From Rhipicephalus microplus (Eukaryota > Arthropoda > Arachnida > Ixodida > Ixodidae): a DNA stretch of 64,000 nt. A program made the translations under genes and the position numbers. The notes under the pieces are model-generated. The model searched no databases and was not told the DNA's origin. It saw only the letters and a program-made list of their open reading frames with translations. Location: the NCBI RefSeq assembly GCF_043290135.1, contig NC_134707.1, positions 74,086,508 to 74,150,507 on the forward strand, written 5' to 3'. Positions 22,165 to 32,934 of this stretch are shown piece after piece (positions within the stretch are counted from its first letter, which is position 1; each line of letters starts with the position of its first letter).

Positions 22165-25100
22165 TTAACGTGCATGAAACGGCTTGAGGCGCGCGACATG
22201 GACGACTTCAGGTCGCGATCGGCGTCGTTGAGAGTTCGTGATGCCGTCGGGGACAACCTCGTAATCAAGTAGGCCGAGACGTCGAACCACCTTGTACGGT
22301 CCGAAGTACCGTCGCAAAAGCTTTTCACTTAGTCCACGTCGGCGTATCGGCTTCCACACCCAAACACGTTCACCGGGCTGGTATTCCACGAAGCGTCGTC
22401 GAAGGTTGTAACGGTGGCTGTCGGTCGCCTGTTGATTCTTGATACGAAGACGCGCAAGTTGTCGGGCTTCCTCGGCGCGTTGAAGGTACTCGCTCACATC
22501 GAGGTTTTCTTCGTCGGTGACGTTGGGTAACATGGCATCGAGCGTCGTTGCCGGGCTCCTTCCGTAGACCAGTTTGTATGGAGATATCTGCGTCGTCTCC
22601 TGCACCGCCGTGTTGTATGCGAAGGTCACATACGGAAGAATGGTGTCCCACGTCTTGTGTTCGACATCGACGTACATTGACAGCATGTCGGCGATCGTCT
22701 TGTTAAGCCGCTCGGTGAGGCCGTTGGTCTGTGGGTGGTACGCTGTCGTCCGGCGGTGGTTTGTTTGGCTGTATGCCAAGATCGCTTGAGTTAAGTCGGC
22801 AGTGAATGCCGTTCCTCTGTCGGTGATAAGGACCTCCGGGGCGCCGTGACGTAGGACGATATTTTCGACGAAGAACTTAGCTACCTCGGATGCACTGCCT
22901 TTTGGCAGGACTTTTGTCTCGGCGTAGCGGGTGAGGTAGTCGGTAGCTACAACGATCCACTTGTTTCCGAAAGCCGACGTCGGGAACGGCCAATCTGCTG
23001 GAAAGGTCGGCAAGGTAGATCAATTGGCTGCAGAAGTCCCGCTGGCCTTGTCGGCGGTGTCTTGCGTCGCTGACAGTCCCGGCATGATCTCACATAACGA
23101 GTGACGTCGGTGGTAAGACGTGGCCAGTAGTACCTTTCTTGTATCCTCGCGAGCGTGCGGGAAACACCGAGGTGCCCTGCCGTCGGATCGTCGTGCAGAG
23201 CCTGCAGGAGTTCTGGTCGCAGAGCTGAAGGCACCACAAGGAGGTACTTAGCTCGAAGCGGTGAAAAGTTTTTCTTTTGTAGAAGACCGTTTCGTAGAAA
23301 GAACGACGCAAGTGCGCGCTTGAATACCTTCGGGACTTCGGCGGTCCTGCCTTCGAGGTATTCTATTAGGGCTTTCAGTTCCGGGTCGGCCCGCTGTCGT
23401 TCAGCGAAGTCGTCGGTAGTTATCATTCCCAAGAAGTAGTCGTCATCCGAGTCGTCGGGTAGCGGTTGGTCGACAGGCGCACGAGAGAGACAGTCAGCGT
23501 CGGAGTGTTTTTTTCCGGACTTGTAAATGACAGTAATGTCATATTCTTGAAGTCTCAGGCTCCATCGTGCGAGGCGACCTGAAGGGTCTTTCAAGGTGGC
23601 TAGCCAACACAAGGCGTGGTGGTCGCTCACAACTTTGAAGGGCCTGCCGTATAGGTAGGGGCGAAATTTCGACGTAGCCCAGATGATGGCGAGGCACTCC
23701 TTTTCTGTTGTGGAATAATTTGCTTCTGCTTTGGATAGCGATCGGGTGGCGTAACTAATAACCCTTTCAAGTCCGTCAGCCCTCTGCACAAGAACGGCGC
23801 CAAGACCTACGCTGCTTGCGTCAGTATGTATTTCTGTCTCGGCGAATTCGTCGAAATGGGCAAGTAACGGAGGCGTCTGGAGGCGATGTTTAAGCTCCTG
23901 GAAAGCGTGTTCCTGCGGCGTTTCCCACTTAAACTCCACGTCAGCCTTGGTAAGGTTAGTGAGAGGATCGGCGATGCGGGCAAAGTTTTTCACGAACCGC
24001 CTATAATAGGCACACAGGTCCAGAAATCGGCGCACAGCTTTCTTGTCAGTGGGCGGCGGGAATTCGGCGATGGCGGCTGTTTTCCGTGGATCAGGACGAA
24101 CACCAGACTTGCTGATAACGTGCCCCAGAAACAAGAGCTCCTCATACGCAAATCTGCACTTTTCTGGCTTCAGTGTGAGTCCGGACGTCTTGATGGCTTG
24201 AAGTACAGCTTCAAGGCGCCGAAGATGCTCGTCGAAACTCGAGGAAAACATGACAACGTCGTCCAAGTACACAAGGCAAGTCTGCCACTTCAATCCTGCC
24301 AGTACTGTATCCATAACGCGTTGAAAAGTTGCAGGCGCTGAGCAAAGGCCGAAGGGCATCACCTTAAACTCGAAGAGGCCGTCCGGTGTTATAAACGCCG
24401 TCTTCTCTCGGTCTCTTTAGTCGACTTCGATTTGCCAATAGCCAGTCTTGAGGTCCATTGACGAGAAGTACTTGGCGTTATGGAGCTGATCAAGGGCATC
24501 GTCTATTCGTGGGAGAGGATACACGTCCTTTCTTGTGATTTTGTTCAGGCGGCGATAATCGACGCAGAAACGTAGGGTCCCATCCTTTTTATTCACTAAC
24601 ACCACTGGGGATGCCCACGGACTCTTGGACGGCTGGATAATGTCATCTCGCAGCATTTCATCAACTTGTCTCTTCATTGCCTCACGTTCTCGCGTCGAAA
24701 CCCTGTACGGACTCTGACGGAGTGGTCTGGCATTTTCATCGGTTATGATTCGATATTTCGTGATTGGGGTCTGCCGAATTTTCGATGACGACGAAAAGCA
24801 ATCTTCGTATTGCAGGAGCAGTGCCTTGAGCTGTTCTTGCTTATCGTTCGGAAGTCTGGGATTGACGTCGAAAGCTATGGGAGGGGCTTGGTTCCTCTGA
24901 GCAGGTTCCACAGACTCGACGAGGGCGAAAGCGCTGGTGGCTTCGACAATTTCTTCGATGTATGCGACCGTTGTTCCTTTGTTCACATGTTTGTACTCAT
25001 TGCTGAAATTCGTGAGCATAACCGTTGCTTTGCCTCCCCGCAGCTCTGCAATTCCTCTTGCGACGCAAATATTTCGGGTGACCAACAGATGCTGACTGCC

Positions 25101-25811
25101 TTCAACGACGCCTTCCAAGTCAGGTGATTTAGGAGCGCCGACTGAAATAATGACGCTTGAGCGAGGCGGAATGGTGACTTGTTCTTCCAGCACATTCAAG
25201 GCATGGTGTCCTGACGGCGTGCGCGGCGGTAGTGCTTCTTCTGTGGATAACGTTATCGACCTTGTTTTTAGGTTGATGACAGCACCATGGAGGCATAAGA
25301 AGTCCATGCCAAGGATGACATCTCTCGAGCAACGCTGTAGGACTACGAAGTCTGTAGGATAAATACGGCCGTTAATGGTGACTCTCGCTGTGCAGATTCC
25401 TGCAGGCGTTACGAGATGGCCTCCGGCTGTGCGGATTTCAGGGCCTTTCCAAGCTGTCCTAACTTTCTTTAACTTCGCGGCGAACGACCCACTGATGACA
25501 GAATAGTCGGCTCCAGTATCGACGAGAGCAGTCACACTGTGGCCGTCGATAAGAACTTCGAGGTCGCTAGTTCGCCGTCTCGCATTACAGTTAGGGCGTG
25601 GCGTCGGGTCACGGCTGCGTCGGCTTGTTCCGCTGCTTCCATGTTGCGTCGTCCGGCCACCTTCGGTAAGTGAGCTTTTGCCTTCAGGGCTTTGCCTGGT
25701 TGGGGTTGTGTTCAAAAAGCTCCGTCGCGTCGGCGTCGGCGTCGGAGGATCTTCGGTAGTTCGTCGCACAGCAACCGCACCTCCATCGGTTGCTGCCCTT
25801 AGTTTCCCGGA
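22165..25811 (-). pseudogene. Gypsy B pol, two lesions
   Basis: The frame follows gag in the -1 frame. Protease: [61 protein letters not shown] and YLDDVVMF. RNase H: EIHTDASSVGLGAVL, KECLAII and [11 protein letters not shown], with catalytic Asp present. Integrase: HDDPTAGH...CRDCQRRK, LITDRGTAF and NGLTERLNK. Lesion 1 is an in-frame TAA at 24417-24419, where gypsy A reads Glu (DEKDREK). Lesion 2 is a deletion of about 16 bases near 22989 compared with gypsy A; it shifts the frame and removes the segment with the first catalytic Asp of integrase (DLLG). Open pieces are therefore 24417-25769, 22947-24362 and 22165-23013. Confidence 0.9.
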
Positions 25812-27160
25812 TACGGGCTAGGAGACCGGCCCCGCGTTGGGCCAGAGTACTGCCGGGGGTGCGGTGACATGCGGCGGCTGGGCGACGGCGAACGGGAGGG
25901 ACTTCGTGGTGTCCATTGAGTTCCTGCCAGGTAGTCGGCAATGTCACGTGGCCGATCTCCTGGCTGCGGACGCGGTGCATTGACGGCGAAGCCACGCAGT
26001 CCCATCTGTCGGTACGGGCAACGGCGGTATGTGTGCCCGGCCTCGCCACAGTGGTAGCAGAGGGGGCGGTTGTCAGGTGCACGCCAAACGTCCGTTTTCC
26101 TCGGTGCACTGCGCTGGCCCGCTGGGGAACGGTAGGACGTCGGTTGGGGTGGTGGCGGCGGTGGCGTCTGGCGACGGAAGTGTGACGGGGCGGCGTTTTG
26201 GCGTGGACGGGGAGGAGCGCTGTGGCGCACTGCAGCGGCGTAGCTCATAGTTTCTGGCTCGGGCGGCGGTGTTTCGGGAATTCGAAGCGATTGCCGGACT
26301 TCTCGCACAATGTCGGCGATCGAATCCACTTGAGGCTGCGCCGAAGGCAACAGTTTGCGCAGCTCTTCCCGCACGATCGCTCGGATCGTTTCACGCAGGT
26401 CGTCGGGGTCACTGGCTTGAGCAGCAGCGCATTCTGGAGTCAGGCGACGATTATACTGTCTGGTGCGCATGTCCAGCGTTTTTTCGATGGTGGTCGCCTC
26501 GGATACAAATTCTTGGACGGTGTTCGGTGGATTCCTGATTAGTCCCGCGAAGAGCTCCTGTTTGACCCCTCGCATGAGGAAACGAACTTTCTTTTCCTCA
26601 GGCATGTCTGGGTCAGCGTGACGGAATAGGCGGGTCATCTCCTCTGTGAGAATTCCAACCTTTTCATTTGGTAGCTGAACCCGGGTCTCGAGTAGAGCAG
26701 CGGCCCTCTCTTTGCGAGCGACGCTTGCGAACGTTTGAAGAAATGCGCCGCAGAAGACATCCCACGTTCGGAGCGTGGACTCCCGATTCTCTAGCCAGGT
26801 CCTTGCGGTGTCTTCCAGGTAGAAGTACACACGACGGAGATTTTCTTCGTTGTCCCAGTGGTTGAGGGCGGCCACACGGTCGTATGTTTCTAGCCAGGTT
26901 TCCGGGTCTTCAAACGATGAGCCATGGAACGTTGGTGGTTCCCTGGGTTGATGAATGACGATCGCGGGCTGGGACGCTCCGGTTGTCATTGTCGCTGCAG
27001 TCGAGGTCATGGTCTTGGTCTTCCGCGCCTTGTCTTGAAGCAGGCCGTACTCCGGTGGGAGACCTTGCTGTCGGCGGCTCGTTCGCTGCTCTTGGTTGGC
27101 GTCGGTGTCTTCTCCACGAAGGGGGCTGGGTTCACGGCTTGACGGGGGCGTCCGGTACAT
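25799..27160 (-). CDS. Gypsy B Gag, intact
   Basis: The 453-residue frame begins at the ATG at 27160 (MYRTPPSSREPSP); an upstream GTG lies at the LTR/PBS junction and is an unlikely start. A capsid-like region includes PETWLETYDRVAALN, TARTWLENRE, LRTWDVFCGAFLQTF and EEKKVRFLMRGVKQELF. A Pro-rich linker follows, then one zinc knuckle CYHCGEAGHTYRRC (C-x2-C-x4-H-x4-C) near residue 390 and a basic RSPSPSRR tail. It would assemble the virus-like particle and package element RNA. The frame ends TAA (25799-25801) directly after GGGAAAC, a slippery heptamer. Gypsy A has a decayed version of the same protein. Confidence 0.92.
   Translation of the reverse strand: MYRTPPSSREPSPLRGEDTDANQEQRTSRRQQGLPPEYGLLQDKARKTKTMTSTAATMTTGASQPAIVIHQPREPPTFHGSSFEDPETWLETYDRVAALNHWDNEENLRRVYFYLEDTARTWLENRESTLRTWDVFCGAFLQTFASVARKERAAALLETRVQLPNEKVGILTEEMTRLFRHADPDMPEEKKVRFLMRGVKQELFAGLIRNPPNTVQEFVSEATTIEKTLDMRTRQYNRRLTPECAAAQASDPDDLRETIRAIVREELRKLLPSAQPQVDSIADIVREVRQSLRIPETPPPEPETMSYAAAVRHSAPPRPRQNAAPSHFRRQTPPPPPPQPTSYRSPAGQRSAPRKTDVWRAPDNRPLCYHCGEAGHTYRRCPYRQMGLRGFAVNAPRPQPGDRPRDIADYLAGTQWTPRSPSRSPSPSRRMSPHPRQYSGPTRGRSPSPYPGN
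25802..25808 (-). promoter_or_regulatory. Slippery heptamer GGGAAAC at the gag stop (-1 frameshift site)
   Basis: In the gag frame the bases read G GGA AAC TAA, the canonical X XXY YYZ form with the stop directly after it. Slipping back one base gives GGG AAA CTA AGG, which stays open into the protease frame. This is how many retroelements make a Gag-Pol fusion. No downstream pseudoknot was examined. Confidence 0.65.
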
Positions 27161-27184
27161 GAACGAAGCAGCACCTCCACCAGA

Positions 27185-27590
27185 TGTCACGGGGTCGTGA
27201 CGTGGCCAAAGACAGAAAACTTCGTGTTGGAATTCAACTGTTTATTAGGGCGAACCTGTGCCCGGTAAAGGGAAAGTCTAATTACAGCAGTAGTCTTGCA
27301 CAGATAGCAGTCTCGGACTGATAGCGGCGAACGCAGCGTCGGCCTTCGATCAACAACTGACAAGCGGCGAAGCGCGTCGGCATTTATACCCTTGCCGTCG
27401 AATGTTCTAGCGTTATCGCTGGCGGTGGCGTAGGTTCCAGAACAATCCGTACCGTTCGCACAGTGGGCGTGACCTTATCGAATCGATCTACTACAGTCCG
27501 GAACCTTCTCGAAACCTGCAGCGCGGTTTGCGCCGGGAATCGTGTGGTGTTTCAAAACGATAACAAAAACTTGTGAAATGGAACGTGGCA
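27185..27590 (-). repeat. Gypsy B 5' LTR
   Basis: 406 bp, TGTCACGGGG...GTGGCA on the plus strand. It is nearly identical to the 3' LTR. Confidence 0.88.
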
Positions 27591-27594
27591 ATAT

Positions 27595-27682
27595 GAATAT
27601 GAGAGACGCCGTAGTGGAGGGCTCCGGAAATTTTGACCACCTGGGGTTCTTTAACGTGCACCCAAATCTGAGTACACGGGCC
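27595..27682 (-). mobile_element. Ruka-like SINE, right part
   Basis: Continues the SINE broken at 21628: GAGAGACGCCGTAGTGGAGG, TTGACCACCTGGGGTTCTT and ACGTGCACCCAAATCTGAG on plus. The tRNA-like head is absent, so the SINE was truncated. Confidence 0.8.
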
Positions 27683-27860
27683 TTAAAGAACGCACGAGTT
27701 CGTAAAGTATGAAGTTACCTTCACTGCATTTTCAAACAAATAAAGTTATTTTAAATCGCTAGTTGAGGACCATGCGTTTAGAATGTTACGACGAGCTGAA
27801 CTTCAATGTAACTTCTGAGGTATAATTTACTCTCACACTCATTTTGCTGCCCTTATGTAT

Positions 27861-27876
27861 GTATATATATATATAG
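27861..27876. repeat. Short (TA)n tract
   Basis: About 14 bases of alternating TA just before an inverted repeat of Penelope-like ends. Confidence 0.8.
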
Positions 27877-27879
27877 TGA

Positions 27880-27952
27880 AGTAGATCCTCCGTGAGCGGT
27901 CACAACGTGGTTTGACCGCTCCCACGTTGTGACTGCTCACGGAGGATCTACT
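27880..27952. repeat. Inverted repeat of a Penelope-like end, 31-bp arms
   Basis: Arms 27880-27910 and 27922-27952 are reverse complements with one mismatch, spacer 11 bases. The arms carry the terminal GAGGATCTACT and CACAACGTGG segments also found at 13.2, 28.1 and 30.6 kb. Confidence 0.85.
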
Positions 27953-27999
27953 AGCTTACTATATGCAACGCTACGGTAATTCAACCATCCCCATGCCTG

Positions 28000-28101
<102 letters not shown>

Positions 28102-28139
28102 GGCAGGCATGGTGGTTGAGGGGCCGTAGCGTTGCATAT

Positions 28140-28605
28140 AGTCTAGTAGATACTCCGTGAGCGGTCACAACGTGGTTTCTTTCGACGTTTCGGCCTAGAG
28201 TCTGGCCTTCATCAGGAATGAAGATACAGTTTGTCGGTGCTCAGCTTTATACAATCTCAAATCAGAGAGCAAGGAAAGAGGGGAAAAAAGAAGAAAAGAA
28301 AAAAAAAAGAAAAAAGAAAAGAAAAGGAAATAAAAAAAAGAAAAAAGAGAAAAATAATATACGGTGGACGCCCCTCGGGGCCACCCTTCCACTTTTCTTT
28401 CCACTTCCCACCTCATCTCTCTCCCCACTCTCCCTTTCACCTTTCTGGTGTCAGCTGTCTGTGTAGGTTTCCGTTCACTAGCGCATTCCTCCCGATCAGA
28501 AGGCCCCTCCTGGCACTGGCGGTTCGGTGTGGGGCAAAAAAGAGCTTTTCAGGAAGTCCTAAGCCTTTAACTACTCGGAGTCCCGTAAACAATTCGTCAT
28601 AGAAG
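28140..28605. repeat. Left terminal copy of the Penelope-like element
   Basis: On plus it begins TATAGTCTAGTAGATACTCC and runs to about ACAATTCGTCATAGAAGGAC. The minus strand carries the hammerhead-like core at about 28185-28217 (CTGATGA, AGGCC/GGCC stem, GAAACGTC). A purine-rich low-complexity stretch (28265-28352) produces spurious Lys-rich frames. Confidence 0.8.
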
Positions 28606-28735
28606 GACGGGGGCCGCGTATTGTGGCAGAGGCTGGTCAGCGGGCATTTTAGGAAGTTTTAAGTCTTTAACTACTCCGCGCCCTGTCAACATTTCGTCGT
28701 AAAATTGGGGGTGCCCCGTATTGCGGTAGGCTGTG
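28547..28735 (+). repeat. Diverged tandem repeat, period about 95 bp
   Basis: Two units share AGGAAGT, TTTAACTACTC, CCTGTCAAC/CCCGTAAAC, ATTTCGTC/ATTCGTC, GGGG, CCGTATTG and GTAGGCTG/GCAGAGGCTG in order (about 28550-28632 and 28645-28732). The first unit overlaps the end of the left terminal copy. Confidence 0.65.
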
Positions 28736-28962
28736 CAAGCGCGTGCAATGCGAATTCCTTGCCCGCTTCTAAATTACGCGGGTCGTGGGGGCCTCGCGGC
28801 TGTGCACATGGTTGCTGTTGGGCATGTCGTGCATGGCACAATTTATTGGGTAGTAAAATAAAATAAAACAGAAAACAAAGGACAGCTGCACTTAGGAAGA
28901 GTAGTTACACTTGGAATTGTTTTGGGTTGTCCAGTGCCCTTCGCAGCTGCAGTGCCATGAAC

Positions 28963-30166
28963 TCAGTTACTATTTTCATTGTTGCCGTTATTGTTTTCTA
29001 ATGCTTTAATTGCTGCAAGTGTACCAGGATTCTCATTTATTCCTCTATCGAGGGTGTTAAATCGGTGGATAAGGTATCACTCTCGTTGTTCACGTTGTCG
29101 ATTTGATTTAAATCCCGTCTCTAAGAGCGTTACTGATAGTTTGTCGAATGCATGGTCGGGAAGATTGAGATGTTTTGATAGAGGTAGACTTAGGGCTGAT
29201 TTCGCATGGGCTCTGCAATTATTGAAGCGAATCCTAAAAGGTGTTTCTGTTTGTCCGATGTACTGCATACCACACACGTTGCATTCGAGTAGGTACACCA
29301 CATTAGAGGAATCGCATGTTAGGTTTCCTCGTATGTTAATCAAAAACTTGGATTGCGTGCTGGTTGCTTTGTCTGTTTCTCGCATGGCCTTACATACAAG
29401 ACATCGTGGATTTAAGCAAGGGCGGCATGAATTATTGGGGGGTGATGTGTTCATTTGGGAGTGGACAAGGGTGTCTTTGAGGTTACGTGGTCGTCGGTAA
29501 ACGACGCCTGGAGCGGATGGGAATGCGCGTTTCAGACGTTCACTTTGTTCCAGAATGTTGTAATGTCGTTTAAGGATTTTGTTTACATCGGGGAAGTTTG
29601 GGCGGTAAGTCAAGCAGAGGTTTGTTCGTTGTGGGTCTTCTCGTGGTAGTCGCTTCATAAGTAAGTCTTCACGCTTTAGTTTTCTCGCTTTTTGAACAGC
29701 GTCATTAATTACGTGTGGGGGGGTATTTTTGTTGCTCGAGCATAAGTTTTAGCTTCTGTGAGCTCGTGTCAAAGTCAGCGTCTCTAGAGCAGATTCGCTT
29801 AAACCGGTGAGCCTGGCTGCATGGGATACTGTTTTTACAGTGGCGTGGGTGATCGCTTTGGTAATGAAGGTATTGTTGTCGATCCGTTGGCTTGCGATAT
29901 AGGGTTGTAGAGAGCTTCTCTTCTTCTATCGTTATGGTAACATCAAGAAAATTTACGGTAACTTGCGAGTATGTGTGTGTGAAGCGTATGTTCGGATGTA
30001 CAGCATTGTAAGTGTCTATAAAGCTCATAAGTTCGTCCTCGCTGTGGGTCCAAATAAGAAAGATGTCGTCTATGTATCTTCTGTATAACATTCGTTTCAA
30101 GGAACTTTGTGCAAGAAATTCAGAATCTAGCTTTCTGAATTTCTCGCACAAATACGCCGCCCCCGT
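28963..30166 (-). pseudogene. Penelope-like reverse transcriptase and GIY-YIG endonuclease, 5'-truncated
   Basis: RT part (open 29705-30151): YRRYIDDIFLIW carries the catalytic YIDD, followed by VNFLDVTI and LYRKPTDRQQYLH, as in Penelope-like RTs. GIY-YIG part (open 29077-29658): VVYLLECNVCGMQYIGQTE, with the ECxxC and YIGQT features. The two parts are in different frames, joined across a G7 run at about 29717-29723, where one base fewer would restore a single protein (YPPHVINDAVQKARKLK reading). A TGA at 29077-29079 stands where Trp would fit; the frame then continues to a stop at 28963-28965. The N-terminal RT fingers are missing. The nuclease would nick DNA for target-primed synthesis. Confidence 0.85.
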
Positions 30167-30551
30167 CTTTCTACGACGAATTGTTTACGGGACCCCGAGT
30201 AGTTAAAGGCTTAGGACTTCCTGAAAAGCTCTTTTTTGCCCCACACCGAACCGCCAGTGCCAGGAGGGGCCGTCTGACCGGGAGGAATGCGCTAGTGAAC
30301 TGAAACATACACAGACCGCTGGCACCAGAAAGGTGAAGGGGAGAGGGGGAGAGATGAGGTGGGAAGTGGAAGGAAAAGTGGAAGGGTGGCCCCGAGGGGC
30401 GTCCACCGTATATTATTTTTCTCTTTTTTCTTTTTTTTTCTTTCCTTTTCTTTTCTTTTTTCTTTTTTTCTTTTCTTTTTTTTTCCCTCTTTCCTTGCCC
30501 TCTGATTTGAGAGTGTATAAAGCTGAGCACCGACAAACTGTATCTTTATTC

Positions 30552-30600
30552 CTGATGAAGGCCAGACTCTAGGCCGAAACGTCGAAATAAACCACGTTGT
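30552..30600 (+). ncRNA. Hammerhead ribozyme-like core in the right terminal copy
   Basis: The conserved order is present: CTGATGA (30552-30558), stem II GGCC/GGCC with loop AGACTCTA, GAAAC (30576-30580), and stem III ACGT (30579-30582) pairing with ACGT (30594-30597), then T at the expected cleavage position (30598). Hammerhead motifs are known in Penelope-like terminal repeats. Stem I is weak or absent in this copy, so self-cleavage is uncertain. Confidence 0.55.
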
Positions 30601-30623
30601 GACCGCTCACGGAGGATCTACTG

Positions 30624-30625
<2 letters not shown>

Positions 30626-30675
<50 letters not shown>
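30626..30675. repeat. (TA)n microsatellite
   Basis: About 50 bases of alternating TA directly after the right end of the Penelope-like element. Confidence 0.95.
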
Positions 30676-30677
<2 letters not shown>

Positions 30678-30916
30678 CGTTGCTGATGAAAACAGATTAA
30701 TAATGCTATGCGAACTGATGGTTCATTGGGCCAACAAAGTATAAAGTATAAGGGGTGTTACTAGTAATGTTGTAATGGGCATCTGACAAAAGAAACTTGG
30801 GACAAAAGGTAACTCTCTGCTGGCAGGTAATCAATCTGCAATCTTCTAATACAGCGTCCGACGCTCTACAACTGAGCTACAGGGATGGCCATCCTCTGTT
30901 CACTTTACGGGGTACC
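30676..30916 (-). mobile_element. Diverged SINE-A relative
   Basis: A minus-strand tRNA-like part is visible around 30825-30890 (CAATCTGCAATCTTCTAATAC, then CGCTCTACAACTGAGCTAC on plus), with CACTTTACGGGGTACC at the end. The upstream part is only weakly similar to SINE-A (AAGGGGTGTTACTAGTAATG). Confidence 0.55.
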
Positions 30917-30938
30917 TATATATATATATATATATATA
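30917..30938. repeat. (TA)n tract
   Basis: About 22 bases of alternating TA separating two SINE-A type copies. Confidence 0.9.
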
Positions 30939-31341
30939 TGAGATATAACAGACAGTAATGCCAAGGAATGTACAGGGGAAGTTATTAACATTAATGGAAT
31001 GTAAATAAGAAGAAAGAAAAGTGGATGAAAAAATTACCAACTGTAAGCAGGAAACGAACCTACGACCTTCGAATTACGCGTTCGATGCTCTAACCACTGA
31101 GCTATTACAGCGGCACTCCCTCCATCCACTTTTTTTTTTGGGTTTATCTGTGAATTTTTAGAAGTAGGAGCGACAGTCAGCGCCATCTATAAGCCAAACA
31201 ACGAGTGTGAAAACACTCTTATGCGCATGTTTGGCGTCACGTAGCACGTGAACTTATTATGAGCGGGCAGCTGATTAATTGTCCCTCTTATACAACCTAA
31301 ACACACCAAGTCTGCCAGTACGAGACCCTCGTTCAATGAAA

Positions 31342-31910
<569 letters not shown>

Positions 31911-31912
<2 letters not shown>

Positions 31913-32934
31913 ATAATTTCTGGGCCATGATTGTGAGCAGTCCTAAATAGATACACTACGTCAACATGGAGGAAACACTTTTAAAATTGGATTCTCCACA
32001 AGCACAAAGCAAATACGGCGATAATAACAACTTTGATTGTTGTACAGTGGACTGTTGCTTGTACGAACGTCAGTTTAAAAGGACTGTCCACAGCCCGGAA
32101 AAGTTTTTTGATTGCGGCAAATAAATTAGAACATTGTTGATCACACCGGCGGTTGCAAGCGAGCTTTTCTTTCATTGAAAATGAATTCAATTTTATTCTG
32201 GTGTTGAAAGTTGGCAAAGGATGACCACTAGCGTCACCAAACGGCAAAGTTGTTTTTTCTACTGGCAGGACAAGAGGTCTCTGCATGTAGATTCATTTTG
32301 CTTAAATACAAACGTATATATCAGAAATTGTATTTTACGCACTTTAAGCAGCTTAACGAAGGCTGCATCAAGGAATAAACTTTGCTTTTTCTCTCCCGCC
32401 TTCAAAGAGGCTCCTGGTGGCGCTGCCGGCTCTGTGCTCACATGCCGGCATGCGTGTCTGCAAACAGCGTAGAAACGTGAGTCAACATAAGAACCACAAG
32501 AAAAAATGCCTGCATGCTTTATTTAAAACCCCTCTAAAACATTCTTCCTTTTTAATAAACAAAACTTAATAAAGCCTGCAGAATCCATACGAGGTTTAAG
32601 TTTTCGACTTTTACCGGTGGTACAATCGTCGTCACCTCCACTGACCAGTGTTTTGGAAATTTATCTCAATAATAGAAGGAGACCAAACTCAGACAAAAAA
32701 TTTAATTTTTACACGCTTTTCAGAGAAACAGTTACAAGATTCGACACTTAAGATTCTATGTTTTTTATTGTGCTACCAAACAGAAAAACAGTGAAGGATG
32801 GTAAGCATTCCTTTTAAAGGGCCACTCACCAGGCTTCCAAAATACAAAAAAGAGCGCAATATTCTTTCCTGATATTTCTCGTTCTTCTTGGCGCCTACTG
32901 TGACGTAGACAGCAGTTCCGGTGATGTCCACAGC
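31911..32934. other. No gene recognised
   Basis: Short frames only; no family recognised. Confidence 0.4.

Larger units (their letters stand above)
21629..27590 (-). mobile_element. Gypsy B: Ty3/gypsy LTR retrotransposon, nearly intact
   Basis: The element is on the minus strand with LTRs at 27185-27590 (5') and 21629-22035 (3'), a 4-bp ATAT target duplication (21625-21628 and 27591-27594) and insertion inside a Ruka SINE. A PBS-like TGGTGGAGGTGCTGC lies next to the 5' LTR, and a purine tract with GGGGGG precedes the 3' LTR. I count about eight differences between the two LTRs by eye, which suggests a fairly recent insertion. Gag is open; pol has one stop and one short deletion. It belongs to the same lineage as gypsy A. 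Confidence 0.92.

Noticed and set aside
28218..28602. Lys/Arg-rich frames in the left terminal copy of the Penelope-like element (and the mirror at 30.2-30.5 kb)
   Set aside because: They come from a purine-rich low-complexity run inside a terminal repeat; no domain and no conserved start.
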